From Schistosoma mansoni (Eukaryota > Platyhelminthes > Trematoda > Strigeidida > Schistosomatidae), in contig NC_031497.1 in the NCBI RefSeq assembly GCF_000237925.1, positions 18,467,705 through 18,531,704 of the forward strand: a DNA stretch of 64,000 nt. Reading direction: 5' to 3'. A program made the position numbers and the translations under genes. The notes under the pieces were generated by a model. The model did not search any database and was not told the origin of the DNA. It was given only the letters and a program-made list of their open reading frames with translations. Positions 11,219 to 23,205 of this stretch are shown here, piece after piece (positions within the stretch are counted from its first letter, which is position 1; each line of letters starts with the position of its first letter).

Positions 11219-11477
11219 TATCTATATAAGTAGTATATATGGCGAGTCAGGAATAGTGTGTCTGGCAGCAGAAATTCGTGAAGTTCCAGGAGGAAAGAAC
11301 CTGAACAGAAAGCGATTCGTATTGAAATGGAGGATCAGTGAATTGTCAGACGATTGATTGACATTTGCAAAGGAACAGTCAAGGTTCATTGATATTTGGC
11401 AAATTAAGTATTTATTGTTTGCCTCTCACATTTTACTAAGACATTCTGCAATTTTCACTTCAAATACATTCCATTGT
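11219..11477 (+). repeat. Duplicated 260-bp unit, copy 1
   Basis: From AGTAGTATATATGGCGAGTC to CACTTCAAATACATTCC this segment is nearly identical to 12375-12634. No coding sense was found. The unit is of unknown origin and is followed here by a TTG microsatellite (11490-11520). Confidence 0.75.
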
Positions 11478-12149
11478 CCCCACTCGTGTTGTTGTTGTTG
11501 TTGTTGTTGTTGTTATTGTTCACTACACTACGACTATTACAATTACAACTACAAATACAACGAAAACAAAAACAGTACTACAACCACAAACAAAACCACA
11601 ATCACCACGTCACACTCTCCACATTCTCACTCCCGTGTCCCGTGTCACTTACACACTTCATTTAATTCATTCACAACACCGACCAGTCACAGTCACTTGC
11701 CTAGTCTCACTCACACACAACATCGTCTCCTCACTGTATCCCAATACTTCTACTGTCATGTATGCCCATTACTTAACTCAGTGTGAACTTCATTCACCAC
11801 GTCGGATGGCATGCAGACACATTGAGTGGACAAGTGTCAAACAGACAGGATGAAACACACTCTCCCTCACTCACTCATCGTCTCAACGTGTTACACTGCG
11901 TAGTTTGTCCAAGTAGACAGTGGTGGATCGATTCACATGGTGATGAGTGGTGAGTGGTTGTGTGGTTCATTGATTGAGTGTACGAGTGTATCAGTGAGTG
12001 GATGAGTGAGTGTGTTAATGAGTGAGTGATTGAAGAGAGTGTGTTGTGTAGTGTGTAGTGTCGTCGTGAATAGTAGAGTGTATTTGGATGATGGTGAAAT
12101 GGAGTGTTGATATTGATGAATAAGTTTTGTGTAGTTCCGATCATTTTTC
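11478..12149. repeat. Low-complexity CA/TG and TGAG-rich tract
   Basis: The left part is CA/CAC-rich on the plus strand (TTG repeat, then CACTCACACACAAC) and the right part is TG/TGAG-rich (GAGTGAGTGTGTTAATGAG). Open frames here translate to Thr/His/Ser runs and are not credible genes. Confidence 0.55.
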
Positions 12150-12634
12150 GTGTGGTCGAGTGGTCTAAGGCGATGGATAGGGCACCACCTTCAAACGGCC
12201 TCGGTTCCAATCCCACCACCAACATACCTATTCACAACCACTAACATCACACTATCACATCACACACAATATCCACTATCAAATACATACTACCACAATC
12301 ACACAATCACAGCCCAACATCATCACACTCATCAACAACAACAACAAATACTATTACTACTACTAATACTACTTATATCTATATAAGTAGTATATATGGC
12401 GAGTCAGGAATAGTGTGTCTGGCAGCAGAAATTCGTGAAGTTCCAGGAGGAAAGAACCTGAACAGAAAGCGATTCGTATTGAAATGGAGGATCAGTGAAT
12501 TGTCAGACGATTGATTGACATTTGCAAAGGAACAGTCAAGGTTCATTGATATTTGGCAAATTAAGTATTTATTGTTTGCCTCTCACATTTTACTAAGACA
12601 TTATGCAATTTTCACTTCAAATACATTCCGTTGT
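12150..12634 (+). repeat. tRNA-Leu/Ser-like unit plus duplicated unit, copy 2
   Basis: CGTGTGGTCGAGTGGTCTAA and AGGCGATGGA resemble the 5' half and A box of a type II (Leu/Ser) tRNA. GGTTCCAATCCC is a B-box match. The middle is shortened, so it cannot be a working tRNA. CA-rich DNA and then the second 260-bp unit (12375-12634) follow. It abuts the Gypsy fragment that begins at about 12635. Confidence 0.6.
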
Positions 12635-14540
12635 TCAATTTTGATAAGCCAGCAGATATAGCCGATCGATTTTATGAGCGGTCCAGGACTCACTCGGTAT
12701 CACACGTACAAATAAACTCAACCGACGAGATCCCTGTGTTAAGACAGACAGTCGAAGTCCTCACCAAGCAGATAGCTCAGCTGCAGTTTTCGAATGCCCA
12801 TCACTGCAAGTGTAGAGAAAGGTCCAGAAGTCGTACACGTCGTAGTCCAAGCACCATCCTTCATAACATTTGCTGTTACCATATAACGTTCTGTAAACAA
12901 GCTAAAAAGTGTATTCCCTCCTGTAAACTCGCAAACACACAGAAAAGGGAAACGTCAGGGCCGACGATAGTTACGACAGCGGTCACCGGCTACACTCNNN
13001 NNNNNNNNNNNNNNNNNNNNNNNNNNNNNNNNNNNNNNNNNNNNNNNNNNNNNNNNNNNNNNNNNNNNNNNNNNNNNNNNNNNNNNNNNNNNNNNNNNNN
13101 NNNNNNNNNNNNNNNNNNNNNNNNNNNNNNNNNNNNNNNNNNNNNNNNNNNNNNNNNNNNNNNNNNNNNNNNNNNNNNNNNNNNNNNNNNNNNNNNNGGA
13201 CTATACCAGATAGATATCCGCTTCCACACCTTTTGACTTTATTCACAGTCTATCTGATGCGAAGATTTTTTTTAGGTTGACCTCGTCCGTGCCTACCATC
13301 ACATTCCAATTCACCCGGATGATGTTCCTAAAACAGCCATTACTACCCCATTCGGGTTATACGAATTTGTTCGCATGCCTTTTGGATTAAAGAATGCTGC
13401 ACAAAAATCCCAACATTTTATTGATCAAGTCGTACGTGGCTTACCGTTTGTATATGCTTACATAGATGACTTACTTATCTCCAGCAAGGACGAAAACCAA
13501 CATCTAACTCATCTAAAATTGCTTTTTGAGAAGCTAAACGAGTATGGGTTAACAGTCAATCTCGACAAGTGTGCGTTTGGAAAGCGATCCCTCACCTTTT
13601 CAGGCCACTTACTCGACAATCAAGGTATCAGACCGGTTCCTGAGGAAACACAAGTCATTAAAAACTATCCCTTACCTGATTCGTTCAAGAAACTACGACG
13701 TTTCCTTGGGATGATCAACTTTTGTCGACGTTTTGTTCCGAAATGTGCTGACATAGCGAAACCGCTAACGGATTTATTGAGGGGACGCGCTAAATCACTA
13801 ATGATGACAGCGCAAGCAATTCAAGCTTTCGGACAGTTGAAAAACCCACTAAGCACTGAGGCATTGCTGGTTCGACGGAAGGTTAACGCACCTTTAGCAG
13901 TAATGACCGAAGCCTCTAATGTAGCGGTAGGTGCTGTACTTCAGCAACGCGACAATCAACAATGGCAACCCCTATCATTTTCTCAAAAAAGTTAAATGCG
14001 ACGCAAACAAAGTATAGCACGTTCGGTAGAGAACTGTTGGCCGTCTATTTAGCCATCAAACACTTCCGGTATATGTTAGAAGGCAATTCTTTTACAATAT
14101 TTACTGATCAAAAGTCGCTTACTAAATCCTTGATGCGAAACCATGATAAATACAGTCCACGCGAAATTCGTCAACTAGAATTCATTTCGCAATTTGCAGC
14201 TGACATACGCTATATAAAAGGCATGGAAAACGATGCCGCAGATGCGCTTTCAGATTAAATATTAATACCTTCTCAATCCACGGTATAAACTGTCAAGATA
14301 TTACAGTAGAAAAAGCTGCTAAACATGCTACTGTTAGCATCGACAGAGTAAAACCAGCGTTTTTAGAGCACATCAAGGAACAGACAAAAATAAAATCAGT
14401 TAAATCCGCATCAGAGCAAGCACCACACAAACTACCTACAACAGGTAATACTTCATACCGAAGTTCAACGGCAACAGAAATTACAAGATCGGGAAAAAGA
14501 GTACACTTTCTAGATAGGTACGTAGCAAGCGGCTTGTGAT
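12635..14540 (+). mobile_element. Gypsy LTR retrotransposon fossil, plus-strand copy (CSRn1/Boudicca-like)
   Basis: A broken copy without LTRs at either end. Visible parts are the end of a gag-like region (about 12.6-13.0 kb), a reverse transcriptase with the YIDDLL active site and the LDKCAFG and LTFSGHLL blocks (about 13.3-13.9 kb), an RNase H region (about 13.9-14.25 kb) and the C-terminal tail of the integrase region (about 14.28-14.54 kb). Most of the integrase is missing. A 200-base assembly gap interrupts the copy. Its RT segment matches the inverted neighbour almost exactly, which implies recent copying or an assembly problem. Confidence 0.85.
12998..13197. other. Assembly gap of 200 N
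   Basis: Exactly 200 undetermined bases, a conventional placeholder length. The true size of the missing sequence is unknown. Confidence 0.99.
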
Positions 14541-17210
14541 CAGTAATTATTGTAAAAGAATTGCCTTCTAACATATACCGGAAGTGTTTGATGGCTAAAT
14601 AGACGGCCAACAGTTCTCTACCGAACGTGCTATACTTTGTTTGCGTCGCATTTAACTTTTTTGAGAAAATGATAGGGGTTGCCATTGTTGATTGTCGCGT
14701 TGCTGAAGTACAGCACCTACCGCTACATTAGAGGCTTCGGTCATTACTGCTAAAGGTGCGTTAACCTTCCGTCGAACCAGCAATGCCTCAGTGCTTAGTG
14801 GGTTTTTCAACTGTCCGAAAGCTTGAATTGCTTGCGCTGTCATCATTAGTGATTTAGCGCGTCCCCTCAATAAATCCGTTAGCGGTTTCGCTATGTCAGC
14901 ACATTTCGGAACAAAACGTCGACAAAAGTTGATCATCCCAAGGAAACGTCGTAGTTTCTTGAACGAATCAGGTAAGGGATAGTTTTTAATGACTTGTGTT
15001 TCCTCAGGAACCGGTCTGATACCTTGATTGTCGAGTAAGTGGCCTGAAAAGGTGAGGGATCGCTTTCCAAACGCACACTTGTCGAGATTGACTGTTAACC
15101 CATACTCGTTTAGCTTCTCAAAAAGCAATTTTAGATGAGTTAGATGTTGGTTTTCGTCCTTGCTGGAGATAAGTAAGTCATCTATGTAAGCATATACAAA
15201 CGGTAAGCCACGTACGACTTGATCAATAAAATGTTGGGATTTTTGTGCAGCATTCTTTAATCCAAAAGGCATGCGAACAAATTCGTATAACCCGAATGGG
15301 GTAGTAATGGCTGTTTTAGGAACATCATCCGGGTGAATTGGAATGTGATGGTAGGCACGGACGAGGTCAACCTTTGAAAAAATCTTCGCATCAGATAGAC
15401 TGTGAATAAAGTCATGTAAGTGTGGAAGCGGATATCTATCTGGTATAGTCCTGCTGTTAAGAGCTCTGTAATCGCCACAAGGTCTAACCACAGAAGAGTT
15501 TTTCTTAGGTACCATATGTAGCGATGATGCCCTAACCCTGTGTCGACTAAGATCTGTGTTCCGGTTCTTCTGTCTGTGACATATAACAAACGACTGTCTT
15601 GTGAGTTGTAGCCGGTGACCGCTGTCGTAACTAATCGTCGGCCTTGACGTTCCCTTTTCTGTGTGTTTGCGAAGTTACAGGGAGGAATACACTTTTTAGC
15701 TTGTTTACAGAACGTTATATGGTAACAGCAAATGTTATGAAGGATGGTGCTTGGACTACGACGTGTACGACTTCTGGACCTTTCTCTACACTTGCAGTGA
15801 TGGGCATTCGAAAACTGCAGCTGAGCTATCTGCTTGGTGAGGACTTCGACTGTCTGTCTTAACACAGGGATCTCGTCGGTTGAGTTTATTTGTACGTGTG
15901 ATACCGAGTGAGTCCTGGACCGCTCATAAAATCGATCGGCTATATCTGCTAGCTTATCAAAATCAAACTCTTCCTCTCTAATTGCGAGTATCTGCTGTAT
16001 GTTTTGTGAGAGGCGTCTGCACCACAATTTATATAATAGACGTTTATCAACTATACGATTCCCTAAAACACTTATCATATGGCGTTTTATTTGGGAAGGT
16101 GTGTTATCACCTAGCTCTACATTGGCTAAAAGTCGATCGATCATCTGCTGGTCAGAGAGAGATGTAACACGTATAACCTCTCTTTTTAGGCAATCATATG
16201 GTGAGTCAGGATCTGGTTTAAAAATGACGTCGGGCACTTGCTCAATAACGCCATCCGGCAGCAACGAATTCGCGTAACTAAATTTCGTCATCTGGCTTGT
16301 GATTCTGTTTGTAGCAAAAAAGCTTTCTAAGCGTGCAAACCAGAGTTCTGCCTTTCGAGGATTAAAAACAGGTAAAGGTATAGAGATGGAACCCACGGAA
16401 ATAAACTTAGATGAAAGGCTTGGTGAATTATCGAGTGACATGATACAAAGAAATAATAACAGTAGCAATAATAATAAGCTGTGGATTGAGATATACAATA
16501 TGAAAAAAACAGACAATAACAACAAGAGATATATGAGAGACTCACCGAATAAATAAAAAACTGTCACTTTGGGTACAAATATGCGAATATACCGATATAA
16601 TTCCAAAGGAACAATGTTATGAGTAAATAGATTATGACTGTCAATGAATTGTTAATAATTGTAACAGTAATTCCAGTGTGAAGTTCTTTATGATATGATT
16701 GATGAATATGCAGCAGACTTGTAGAGAGATGGTGCGCGTCCAAAAAGCGGATCACAAACTTTGTAGAAAAATGGTGCGTGTTCAAAATGCGGTTCAACAA
16801 CTTGGTAGAGGATTAATTCCTCTATATCTGACTCCAATGCATAAATAATATCCCGTTAACTGAATATTTAATGCAGGCTAAATCTCCTAGTAGAATTATG
16901 GGTTTACTCGAGATTATTCAAAAGCCTGAACTCCAGTTATAAAGATAGTTTATTGTTGAAGTTTGGTAAAATCCGCAAGCGTACAGATAGTAAGCACACA
17001 GTGAAGTCGAGTGTGTGTGTGAGTGTTAAAAATCCATATATATTTATGAGTGTTAACGGATTGTGGATAAATTATTGATTGTCTTTGTTTACAACCAATG
17101 AGAGAACAGATTAAAGATTGAAGTGCAGACACATGCGCTCAATCAGACTCGCACATAAATTTACGAAGTGGATTAAATGTTAAGATTACAAAGAGCACAC
17201 AAATAATACA
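14541..17210 (-). mobile_element. Gypsy LTR retrotransposon fossil, minus-strand copy with probable 5' LTR
   Basis: The copy runs right to left: probable LTR (16838-17210), leader, gag-like region (about 16.45-15.6 kb; begins MSLDNSPSLSSKF), reverse transcriptase (about 15.5-14.7 kb; YIDDLL) and part of RNase H. There the copy stops, against the end of the plus-strand copy. It is broken, with a few interruptions, and lacks integrase and a 3' LTR. Sequence similarity to the plus-strand copy is very high, so it is young by that measure. Family placement (CSRn1/Boudicca-like) is from the look of the pol sequence. Confidence 0.85.
16838..17210 (-). mobile_element. Probable 5' LTR of the minus-strand Gypsy copy
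   Basis: On the minus strand the segment starts TGTATTATTTGTG and ends TTTATGCA, so it has TG...CA ends. It is followed after one base by TGGAGTCAGATATAG, a sequence that starts with TGG as primer-binding sites do. There is no second LTR to compare, so the borders are inferred. Confidence 0.4.
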
Positions 17211-17227
17211 ATAGTTGAATGGGCTTG

Positions 17228-17330
17228 TTACAGGAGTTCCATACTAGGACGACACGAGCGCTCAGTGCTTCCAGGTTTCCAATGGTGATCTGGCATTGAT
17301 CCATTCATGATATCAATCTAAAACTCAACA
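17228..17330 (+). mobile_element. tRNA-like repeat with inverted ends, terminal arm only
   Basis: GGAGTTCCATACTAGGACGA, CAGTGCTTCCAGGTTTCC and TTGATCCATTCATGATATCA match the right terminal arm of the family with several changes. Confidence 0.6.
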
Positions 17331-17345
17331 GTCTCCGCAATCCTA

Positions 17346-17959
17346 TACTGTCAGTTTAATTAGTTGAATGTTTTAATTTACCAGTTTCTTCTTCAAGTGG
17401 ATTATGTTATGTCGGCTAAGCAATATAGGACTTTATCTGAACACTCACTATCCAGCATACTTAGCAGAAAGTCATTGCAGAATAATCTAACAGCTCACTC
17501 GTTGAATATCTAATCAATCCTGGTCACCAGTCTACGTACTAGAACCCTGATTTAAAATTATTCATCATATGGGACGAAAAAGCTCTAAAAGAAAGTGGAT
17601 AAGAAACTGCTTGATGGTGGATGGTTTTTTTCAGTACATCAGTTCAAGCCTTGGCTTTACTTTGAGAAACGGGTATATCCAATCTCTTGGTTTAGAATAA
17701 TCCTATCACCCTTCTTCCTTTTTAATTTGTAGGCAGTTTTTTAACAAGCGTTTGTTTTATCTTCTTTATCTTCTTGTATTCTTCAACTGGACAATAGTAT
17801 TTCACATTTCTATTATTTGCCTTTTTTTGTAAATCTTTCATGACACTTGTTCGTTCATAGGCTTTCTTTCCCTTCTAATAATCAAGTATACAATTTTTTT
17901 ATTCCTAACTTCCAATTATTATTATCCTCTGACTGATATGTAACTTTATATTTTGATAA
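17346..17959. other. Unassigned stretch
   Basis: No gene, repeat or RNA recognised. Confidence 0.4.
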
Positions 17960-17964
17960 ACTTT

Positions 17965-18095
17965 TGATGATGATCAGAAGGAGGTTTCGTGGAGTGTTTA
18001 GTAATAGGACGAAACGGCCGTCCAGTGCTTCCAGGTTTTCCATGGTAGTCTAGCTTCAATTGACTCATGATCTCAACTTTTAATATCTCTATTAA
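17965..18095 (+). mobile_element. tRNA-like repeat with inverted ends, collapsed copy
   Basis: An outer left-end block (ATGATCAGAAGGAGGTTTCG) is joined directly to the right terminal arm (GGACGAAACGGCCGTCCAGT, then TTCCAGGTTTTCCATGG and GACTCATGATCTCAAC). The tRNA-like core is gone. Confidence 0.65.
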
Positions 18096-18101
18096 TGATA
18101 C

Positions 18102-18555
18102 TGTAGCGCCGTAAATCTGATTGCTCTTTGATCGTACGTACTGTCTATCCTCGCATGTAATAAATGACTTTATCCGCGTTAGTGAATAACGGAGTTAAAT
18201 AAGTCAAATACGAGAATGGATTTAGAATACATATAATTTCTACACTCATTGGTCTGGCCAGGGAATCAGAGTGATGAAGCAAATAGATGACAGCGGAACG
18301 AAGCAAAAGTGACATGCAGTGGAGATGGCTGGGAAGCCAACTCGCTATGAGCAAGCATTACTTAATATTTATAATCAGACAAAAATGAATGACAGACATA
18401 TGATGAATAGGATACGAAGGGTACACATATACGCTCATATAAAAAGTAGTCAAGGTTATTAAGCGAATAATGAACAAGATCAAAATATGACTCATAATGG
18501 CTTGGCCATTAACTAGAATAAAGTATATGGGCTTAACATATAAACTGATACTACA
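18102..18555. mobile_element. Solo LTR, family 1 (4-bp target-site duplication ATAC)
   Basis: Starts TGTAGCGCCG and ends ACTACA, flanked by ATAC at 18098-18101 and 18556-18559. The central part (CAACTCGCTATGAGCAAGCA, GACAAAAATGAATGACAGAC, ATACGCTCATATAAAAA) is shared with 47178-47623. No internal element sequence remains, as expected after LTR-LTR recombination. Several substitutions separate the two copies, so they are not recent. Confidence 0.75.
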
Positions 18556-18832
18556 ATACAACAATTCTTTATTATATCACAGGCTACTATATGTAAAACT
18601 AACTATAAATAAAAGTGTACATCTCTAGTAAATAACATCGTCGAAAAGAAAAGTTTCTTCGCTGAAACGTCTTTATTTTGTTCATGGAAAACTTATTTTA
18701 ATCGAATGACTTATATGTACATAGTTGAGTAATATTTTATATTTGGTGTAAGACTAAATCATCTGTTCAATAAAAACACCAACTCAAATGATCAATATGT
18801 TTTTTGCTTTGAGAAACCTAAGATAAATCTAG
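18556..18832. other. Unassigned stretch
   Basis: Contains a short palindrome-like GAAAAGAAAAGTTTCTTCG region at about 18640. No gene is visible. Confidence 0.35.
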
Positions 18833-18888
18833 AAGTCCCATAATAGGACGAAACGACCGTCCAGTGCTTCCAGGTTTTCCATGGTGGT

Positions 18889-19193
18889 TGTAGGATTTAT
18901 TTTGTCCTACAAATATACTATTAAAACTGTAAATGCGATACTGGCGACCCCAGAGTCTATGTGAAAGCTATAGTCAGAACAAGGACAACTTGGCTTTAAA
19001 CTTTATGTTTCAGTATTGCGTGTCTTATTAAAAATGAATAAATTTTATGAGTCACACTATTATAATAGGATAATAATGTCTTTCAATTGGTAGGTCACAT
19101 GCAACAGGGATAGTTCATAGACACATCAGACCAGATTGACGTGGTGGGAGCTTAAGCAACGATTTGATTGGTTAGTTATGGACATAACTAACA
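18889..19193 (-). repeat. 3' LTR of the BEL/Pao element
   Basis: 305 bp, with TG...CA-type ends when read on the minus strand. It is bounded on the inner side by the polypurine tract and is indistinguishable by eye from the LTR at 22820-23124. Confidence 0.92.
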
Positions 19194-22100
19194 TTCCCCC
19201 CCAAGCGGACACCACGTCCAAGTTTTACTACTGTCGCTTCTATATAATCGGCTTCTCCAAAGAGACAGGTCCCGTATATCCCGGCTGATCTCTTCGGTTG
19301 CTGTCTTCAGTCGAACTGTTTCGACTCGTCCATCTGGGCCATAATTGACCTGTCTAACTATAGCTTTCGGCCACAGATTTCTCGGTGAGCCAGTATTGTT
19401 TACTAACACCGAATCTCCCGGTTGTCGATTCTTTCTCATGTCCAACCACTCGGATCTCGTCAGAAGGGTTGTTAGGTACTCTCTTAACCACCTGTTCCGA
19501 AATAGGTTGGTTAGTTGTTGCACCCCCTTTCTTCTCCCACATAAGCACGTTTTACTCATCTGCGCTTCTTCGAGGGACACACCCCTATGAACTAATAATA
19601 ACTTATTTGATGAGAATATATCCAAATTATCACAGTCATTAACTAGCTTTACGAATGGTCGATTGTTCATTATCCTTTCAATCTCTATTAAAATTATCTC
19701 CAAAGACTCGTCCGTCAATACCCTTTGAAACAGTAGTGATTGTAGAATCCTTCTTATCGACTTTATAATGCGTCCCCATACACTGCCTCGATGACTAGCT
19801 CTAGGAAGTTTAAAACGCCATTCATAACCTCTTTCTAAAAGAGCATTTGCTATCTTATTCTGGTTCCAACTACACATAATCTGTCTACGACTAGCATTGG
19901 CTTTTTTAAATTTACCAGAACCATCCTTACTCTTATTCACAACTCGCACAAAGGCGTCTTTCCCAACACCATGTACAATACCACAGCGAATATGTGCTGT
20001 CTGCTTCTTCACGGCCTTATTTACTGACTTTTTTGTTAAAATGACCTTTGGCTTTTTCAGTGTCTTCACTTTCGGCTTGGTGACCTTCCTTTTCTTAGGC
20101 TTTCTTAGAGTTGTTTTGGGATTATGATCACATGGTGCTTTTATTTTTGGCTTAGCAACCCTGGACTTGGCTAATAAAAAGGAACGATGAACTTGACGCG
20201 AGACATCTTTAAAACGAGCACACGCTACAACACCATATGCGAATTCTGAGGCATCAACAAAGCAATAAATCTGAGTAGCTAATGATTTGTACGATCCTGG
20301 TACGAGATATCTGGGAAGTAACAGTTTACTTAGGCGCTTCATACCTCTGAGCCAACAGTCCCATCTTATAGAGCACTCCCTAGGAAGTTCTTCGTCGCAT
20401 GAAAGATTTAGCCGGCAAACATCTTGGAAAATTAATTTAGCTGGTAAAACAATTGGAGCTATAAGCCCATCTGGGTCGAACATAGATGTTACATACGATA
20501 AAATGGTTTTCCTTGCAGGAGTCGCATCGAACTTGCACATCCTGAAGATCTTATCCGTTCGAACATTCTACTCTTTTCCTAGAGTCCTTTCATTTATTTC
20601 CACAGATAAACAAATATCTACGTTCCTTTCTATGTGGTCTCCCTCTGGAATAAACTTCATTAATTCAACATTGTTGCTGGCCCACGTGGTTAGATTAAAA
20701 CTCCCTAAACGTAACATTTCCTTCAGCTGAGAATATACTAACTTGGGATCTTCTAACGTATCAACACTGGTTAATAAGTCGTCAACGTAGAACTGTTCCT
20801 TCGCTGTCTGTATAATGCATTCAGGAAATCTAGCCTCTTTACCTAGGATAGTCCTTTGTCGAGCAAACGTTGCGTAACTTGGCAATGAGATCGCACCAGA
20901 CAAATGTACTTTCATTTTACAGGTTTCTGGTCCATCTTTAGACGATAAATGATTTATGATACTCATATTGCTCGTGGTCTCACTGTAAGGTCCAAACAAC
21001 GTCCACCCTAAAGCAGTTTTTATGGCGTATGGTTCATTAGATTTTCCCATTCTCTTCTCTTTTATCTCGTGTACGCCCGATGCGTTACACCCAATCAACA
21101 GTTTGACATTCTCGTCTTCTACTCTCGGAAAACTTGTGTCTTTTAAATGAGACCAGGACGCCATTTGATGCACCGTTGGCACAGTCCTGTAAACCGCCGG
21201 TAGTTTTTTAAGTCAACACTTTCAGCACCTTAACAGATGACGAAAAATCTATCGAGTGCAACTCTACATCGATCTCTTTGGATATCAATGACGATTCATT
21301 ACTAAGAGTGTTTAAAGACACCATTTTCGGTTTTCCCTCGAGGCATAACTCATCAGCCAGATCATCAGCAATGAGAGAGGCATCTGATCCGCTATCTAGA
21401 AAGGCGCAAGTCTGAATAATCTTCTAACCATTTTTTATCCATACAGGCACTACTGCAAATGCTACTGGTCTCTGCATACGCTTAACACTTCCCTCCGAAC
21501 AGAAATGAGTATTAATGCAAGCATCACTATCGTTATCTCTCTGTTCTCCCTGCTTCCTATGTAACAAGGTATGGTGTCTCCAACCACATCCTTTGACGGT
21601 ACATGATCTTGGTGCTCGACAGTTTCTTGCTATATGGTTTGCCTTCAGACAGACATTACATAACTTCTTCCTTAGTACAAATTCTATTCTTTCACTGACA
21701 TCCTTATCTCTAAACCTTTCGCATTGGTCCAAGGGGTGGTTTCCAGTACATAACAAACATGATAACCCAAGAGTTCTTGGTCCTACGTGTGGGGAGACAT
21801 CAGACCCAATCGTGTTAGCAAACGACACTCTCGCTTTGTACTCTGAGTCAAGGGGCTTTTTTGTAACGGTAACCGATTGCCTTTGGTTGCGGTTAGAAAG
21901 ATCACCGCTGACAAGTAATCCATACCTAGTATTAGCAATGTCTGATTGCTCCTTCACAAATTCACAAAAGTCCTTGAATAAAGGCTCTCTACCTGTCTTA
22001 AGAATCCTAGATACAACTTTAACCCATTCTCTCTGTAAGTGCAGTGGTAGTTTTAAGAACATACATTAGATGGTCTTTGTAGAATTAAGATCGGATACAT

Positions 22101-22819
22101 AGTCCATCTGCGTAAGTGTGAGCTCACAAACATGCATTTCACGAGACAGTCTTCTTAAACTATCTGGATCAGTTCCCTTAATAGCAGGTATATTCAGCAT
22201 CTTATCAATAAATGCATGGGCCACGATATGCTTCTGACCAAATGCTTCCTCAAGAAGCTCTAACGCCTTACGATAGCCTTCTTCTGGCTCAAGCAATGCA
22301 CAATGAACAATGGTAGCCTTAGCTTCACCATTACAATACTGAATCAAATAGTTTAACCTAGATCGGGATCCAACTCTTTCATCAAAACAGTCTTCGAAAT
22401 TTCGTATGAAACTCCAATAGTTCATGGGATTACCATCAAACCTTATAATCTCTCTCTTTGGTAGGTCTAAAGCTCTAGATATCATTGTTATTCAGTCTTT
22501 TTCACGAGGAATATCAACTGCAGGTGAGACAACTGTAGACCTATACATCACCTTGTCAGCTACAACTTGGTTATAATGTTCTCTTCCTTTTCGACGTGAC
22601 TGTTCTAACTCGATTTCTCTTTCAATCTGAGCTAAGCGTATTTTAGCTAATTCTAACTCTAACAAGGGATCCATTCGACAGCTATTTCCTCCAAACTGGT
22701 CATCATGAGTTTCTGAATAGTGGGGAGACAATTCAGGAATCTGATCAGTTTTATGATTCTCCATAGACATTTAACAGTACTCAATCTATGAATTTTTGAT
22801 GAGTTACTGGTCGAAACTT

Positions 22820-23124
22820 TGTAGGATTTATTTTGTCCTACAAATATACTATTAAAACTGTAAATGCGATACTGGCGACCCCAGAGTCTATGTGAAAGCT
22901 ATAGTCAGAACAAGGACAACTTGGCTTTAAACTTTATGTTTCAGTATTGCGTGTCTTATTAAAAATGAATAAATTTTATGAGTCACACTATTATAATAGG
23001 ATAATAATGTCTTTCAATTGGTAGGTCACATGCAACAGGGATAGTTCATAGACACATCAGACCAGATTGACGTGGTGGGAGCTTAAGCAACGATTTGATT
23101 GGTTAGTTATGGACATAACTAACA
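22820..23124 (-). repeat. 5' LTR of the BEL/Pao element
   Basis: 305-bp partner of the left LTR, followed outward by the GTGGT duplication. No clear primer-binding site was recognised next to it. Confidence 0.92.
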
Positions 23125-23205
23125 GTGGTCTAGCTTCAACTGATTCATGATTTCAACTATGAAAATACTGAAATATCCACAAAAACCCCTTCAAATCTAG
23201 AAGTT

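Larger units (their letters stand above)
18889..23124 (-). mobile_element. BEL/Pao LTR retrotransposon, short and broken
   Basis: Two 305-bp LTRs (18889-19193 and 22820-23124) that look identical by eye, TGT...ACA ends and a perfect 5-bp duplication GTGGT define the element. A polypurine tract (TTGGGGGGGAA on the minus strand) precedes the 3' LTR. Parts, right to left: gag-like region with two CCHC-type zinc-knuckle segments (about 22.8-21.4 kb), then a pol region (about 21.2-19.2 kb) with an RT active-site block FYVDDLLTS, an RNase H-like FVDASEFAYGV and the end of the integrase with its C-terminal extension. It is much shorter than usual for the family because large middle parts of pol are absent, and the coding region has a handful of breaks. 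Identical LTRs imply recent insertion. Confidence 0.92.
18833..23205 (+). mobile_element. tRNA-like repeat arm interrupted by the BEL/Pao element
   Basis: The right terminal arm of the tRNA-like family begins at 18833 (AGTCCCATAATAGGACGAAA, then CCAGTGCTTCCAGGTTTTCC and ATGGTGGT). It resumes after the insertion at 23125 (GTGGTCTAGCTTCAACTGAT to CAACTATGAAAATACTG). The 5-base GTGGT is present on both sides of the inserted element, as its target-site duplication. Confidence 0.88.

Noticed and set aside
12150-12220. tRNA-Leu or tRNA-Ser gene
   Set aside because: The A and B boxes are present, but the middle is shortened and the acceptor stem does not pair.
11358-12386. Several open frames in the low-complexity region
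   Set aside because: They translate microsatellites and CA/TG-rich DNA into Thr, His, Leu and Asn runs.
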